Source of the DNA: JAFGPS01 sp964628465 | GTDB lineage: Bacteria > Planctomycetota > Phycisphaerae > Sedimentisphaerales > Anaerobacaceae | Assembly (NCBI GenBank): GCA_964628465.1 | Contig: CAZVOA010000001.1 | Coordinates: 62,001 to 126,000 of the forward strand | Length of the DNA: 64,000 nucleotides | Direction of reading: 5' to 3' | Shown: positions 61,987-64,000 of the stretch, in pieces | How positions within the stretch are numbered: position 1 is the stretch's first letter | How the letters are laid out: every line of letters starts with the position of its first letter | Position numbers and translations under genes: made by a program | The notes under the pieces: generated by a model | The model's input: only the letters and a program-made list of their open reading frames with translations | Databases searched by the model: none | What the model was told of the DNA's origin: nothing

Positions 61987-62927
61987 TTTCGACTCCGTCC
62001 GGCAATATAATTTTGCAGCGCAAGCTGGTATGGCGTTTCCGTACTGAACAACTGGTAATCGATTTTTCTCGACTGAGCGGTCGCGGCAATAGAATCAATA
62101 AATTCATTAAAATGTTTGCTGTATGATTTTCTTATATCCGCGGGAATTGATGTCACTCTCTGCCTGGTTTCCGCGTCAATAAAATTCACGCTCGGAATAT
62201 TCGGAAGCTCAAGTTCGTGCTTATGCAGAACATGAAACAGAACAACCTCGAAGTTTTTGTGAAGATACATATCGAGCGCTCCGAATATTTCATCCGGATC
62301 GTCCAGCATGTCTGAAATCAAAACTAAAATGCCTTTGTGTTTGAATAAAGGAAAACTCTCCCGCAAAACTTTGGCAACTGATGTACTCTGGCCAACTTTG
62401 TTCTTCTCAAGTTGGTTCAGTATCTTGTATAAATGCGAATAAGTACTTCCAGCCGGGATGTGATATTTGATATTGGAATCGAATAAAGTTAAGCCGACCT
62501 TGTCACCCTGCTTGATTGTAAGATAACTCATAGCGGCGGCAAGATAACAGGCATAATCGAATTTCGACATATCATCACTGCCGAAATATTTCTCATGCCA
62601 CTGGCCGCCAAAAGCCATCGAAGCACTGCTGTCAACCATCAGGTAACAGGTCATAATCGTTTCAAGCTCCGATAGCTTTATTACATAACGGTCCGAACGA
62701 GCATAAACTTTCCAGTCTATCGTTTTGATTGAGTCACCGGGATAATATTTCCGGTAATCGGTAAATTCCTGCGCATGTCCTTTAAGCGGCGAAGTGTGTT
62801 TTCCCGAATATGCTCCTTCGACTGTTACGCGTGACGAAAGATAGAAGCTCTCCAGATACCTCAGATAATCCGCGTTAAGGTATTTATGGCCGCTTCCCTG
62901 AGTCTTACTTTTCCCTTCCAAAGGCAT
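61983..62927 (-). CDS. DUF58 protein
   Basis: 314 residues from ATG 62927; a longer frame to 62963 is less likely. HAQEFTDYRKYYPGDSIKTI and DWKVYARSDRYVIK form the DUF58 signature, followed by a VWA-like MVDSSASM. Partner of MoxR ATPases in many bacteria. Four-base overlap with the next gene. Separated from moxR by a hairpin-rich spacer. Confidence 0.92.
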   Translation of the reverse strand: MPLEGKSKTQGSGHKYLNADYLRYLESFYLSSRVTVEGAYSGKHTSPLKGHAQEFTDYRKYYPGDSIKTIDWKVYARSDRYVIKLSELETIMTCYLMVDSSASMAFGGQWHEKYFGSDDMSKFDYACYLAAAMSYLTIKQGDKVGLTLFDSNIKYHIPAGSTYSHLYKILNQLEKNKVGQSTSVAKVLRESFPLFKHKGILVLISDMLDDPDEIFGALDMYLHKNFEVVLFHVLHKHELELPNIPSVNFIDAETRQRVTSIPADIRKSYSKHFNEFIDSIAATAQSRKIDYQLFSTETPYQLALQNYIAGRSRK

Positions 62928-62948
62928 TTTATTTTCAATCCTAAAACA

Positions 62949-63044
62949 GGCACAAAGCCACAATGGTTTTGAGTTTTGAATTCTTAGTTTTTAGTTACTA
63001 ACTCAAAATTCAATACTTAAAACTAAAAACTGTCACTTTGTGCC
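62949..63044. repeat. Large AT-rich inverted repeat between moxR and DUF58 genes
   Basis: GGCACAAAG (62949-62957) and CTTTGTGCC (63036-63044) are perfect inverted ends; inside, AGTTTTTAGT and ACTAAAAACT arms and AGTTTTGAATTC/ATTCAA-type arms also pair. The message would fold into a long hairpin 11 bases after the moxR stop. Confidence 0.7.
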
Positions 63045-63055
63045 TTTGTCACTAT

Positions 63056-64000
63056 TTATATATTTTCTTTTTTCGGAGAACCCTTGATTTTATTCAAAGC
63101 CAGCGAAATCTTATCGGCGGCGGTAACTTTCTCAGGAGAATTACCCGTTAAATCCGTGGTTTTCCTGATTTGAACATCCTTTTTGCCGTCGCTGTGCGTA
63201 TAGTCGGACTCTTTAACAGATTTTATCAAAGCATTGATAATCATATTTGTCGTTATACCTTTACCCGCAGCTTTGTAATTGCGAATTATCCTGTGGCCAA
63301 GAACAGGCAAAGCAACATCACGAACTTCTTTACATGATGGAGCGGGTAAATTGCGCAAAAGAGCAAGACTTTTCGCTCCGAGAATCAGGTACTGCGAAGC
63401 CCTCACGCCTGCGCCCCATTCCACATACTCATTAATATATGGGTCACTTGTCGGCGAAGGCCTGCTTGCGGTCGCGAGATCCACCGCATAAGTCAATACA
63501 TGTTTCGATACAGGTATGCGGCGGACAAAATGCTGGCAGGCGATAACATCCTCTTTCGTAAGAATAACATTTATCGCGTTCGCATCGTGAGTTGTTGTCT
63601 CATCCACAATACTGATTTCATCATCGTGAAGCGGATAATCCACTTCTATATTGAACATAAAGCGGTCGAGCTGCGCCTCTGGAAGCGGATACGTACCTTC
63701 CTGCTCGATAGGATTTTGAGTCGCGACGACCATAAACGGCTTATGCAGCGGATATGTTTTTCCCGCAGTAGTTACTGTGTATTCCTGCATGGATTCAAGA
63801 AGAGCCGCCTGTGTTTTTGGCGGAGCGCGGTTGATTTCGTCGGCAAGTACCAAATTTGAGAAAACCGGCCCGTGAACAAATTTCATATACCTCGTGCCGG
63901 TATTGGAATCGGTTTGAAGAATTTCCGTGCCGGTAATATCAGAAGGCATCATGTCCGGCGTAAATTGAATTCGTTTGAAATCCCAGCCCAATACACCGGC
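63056..64000 (-). CDS. MoxR-family AAA+ ATPase (C-terminal part)
   Basis: The frame is open to the window edge, so the N-terminus with Walker A lies outside. Present are GWDFKRIQFTPDMMPSDITG, Walker B LVLADEINRAPP, sensor 1 ATQNPIEQEGTYPLPEAQ, the Arg-finger region LDRF, and the C-terminal lid with GVRASQYL. A Lys/Ser-rich tail follows. MoxR ATPases remodel or activate targets together with VWA proteins such as those encoded downstream. First visible gene of the operon. Confidence 0.95.
   Translation of the reverse strand, partial: AGVLGWDFKRIQFTPDMMPSDITGTEILQTDSNTGTRYMKFVHGPVFSNLVLADEINRAPPKTQAALLESMQEYTVTTAGKTYPLHKPFMVVATQNPIEQEGTYPLPEAQLDRFMFNIEVDYPLHDDEISIVDETTTHDANAINVILTKEDVIACQHFVRRIPVSKHVLTYAVDLATASRPSPTSDPYINEYVEWGAGVRASQYLILGAKSLALLRNLPAPSCKEVRDVALPVLGHRIIRNYKAAGKGITTNMIINALIKSVKESDYTHSDGKKDVQIRKTTDLTGNSPEKVTAADKISLALNKIKGSPKKENI

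Overview
The window looks like a chromosomal segment from a low-GC planctomycete, most likely class Phycisphaerae. This is an inference from several family-level traits: a MoxR/DUF58/VWA/DUF4175/DUF4159 operon, ECF sigma factors followed by membrane proteins with extracytoplasmic domains, a kinase fused to a sulfatase-modifying-factor-like domain, a dockerin-like C-terminus with the planctomycete-style ending, an anaerobic sulfatase-maturase-like radical SAM enzyme, and secreted enzymes carrying Gly/Arg/Met-rich inserts. No integrase, transposase, phage gene or CRISPR array was seen. Both ends cut through genes (NIF3-like on the left, MoxR on the right).

Layout. 1-2.9 kb: NIF3-like gene overlapping scpB (with a long acidic N-terminus), then two tandem membrane-anchored C39-like cysteine peptidases. 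3.0-3.5 kb: a nucleotidyltransferase antitoxin-type gene with the frameshifted stub of its HEPN partner. 3.5-5.3 kb: an uncharacterised pair, a secreted calcium-binding/dockerin-like protein with a duplicated Cys/His module and a small cytoplasmic protein with a YPPCCVE motif. 5.3-10.8 kb: a giant Ser/Thr kinase (zinc anti-sigma motif, kinase, TM, PEGA, FGE, alpha/beta hydrolase), a lipoprotein aspartic-protease-like protein and an ECF sigma factor. 11-15.2 kb: a CBS-GGDEF-HD-GYP regulator, a lipoprotein hydrolase and an M48 peptidase. 15.7-22.4 kb: a polysaccharide-degradation cluster (GH127, GH5-like, CE15-like, SGNH hydrolase), probably for substituted hemicellulose or pectin side chains.

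22.8-31.2 kb: housekeeping genes, including a class IV aminotransferase, a lone rplU and the thrS-infC-rpmI-rplT-pheS block with an ATA start for infC, plus arfB. 31.5-34.4 kb: an FHA protein, a membrane-anchored GspE/PilB-type ATPase and a CvpA-like protein. 34.4-39.8 kb: FmdB-type zinc ribbon, HEAT-repeat protein, anSME-like radical SAM, CCA-adding enzyme, rsmD. 39.8-45.0 kb: two ECF sigma/membrane-protein modules in tandem. 45.1-48.6 kb: a ParDE-like toxin-antitoxin pair with a probable leaderless antitoxin, DUF434 protein, metallo-beta-lactamase, argJ, tRNA-Pro(TGG). 48.9-51.6 kb: a DUF3616-like secreted protein and a second Ser/Thr kinase. 51.7-64 kb: a long leftward operon, MoxR > DUF58 > BatA/VWA > VWA-like > DUF4175-like > DUF4159 > tetraheme nucleotidase-like > thioredoxin.

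Several short dispersed palindromic elements lie between genes, and one is read in frame inside the DUF4175-like gene. The most promising uncharacterised material is the Cys/His-module pair at 3.5-5.3 kb, the kinase/retropepsin/sigma cluster at 5.3-10.8 kb with shared TTGT-n-ACAA motifs, and the membrane-anchored ATPase operon at 31.5-34.4 kb. Functions are read from motifs and family knowledge only; no searches were run.
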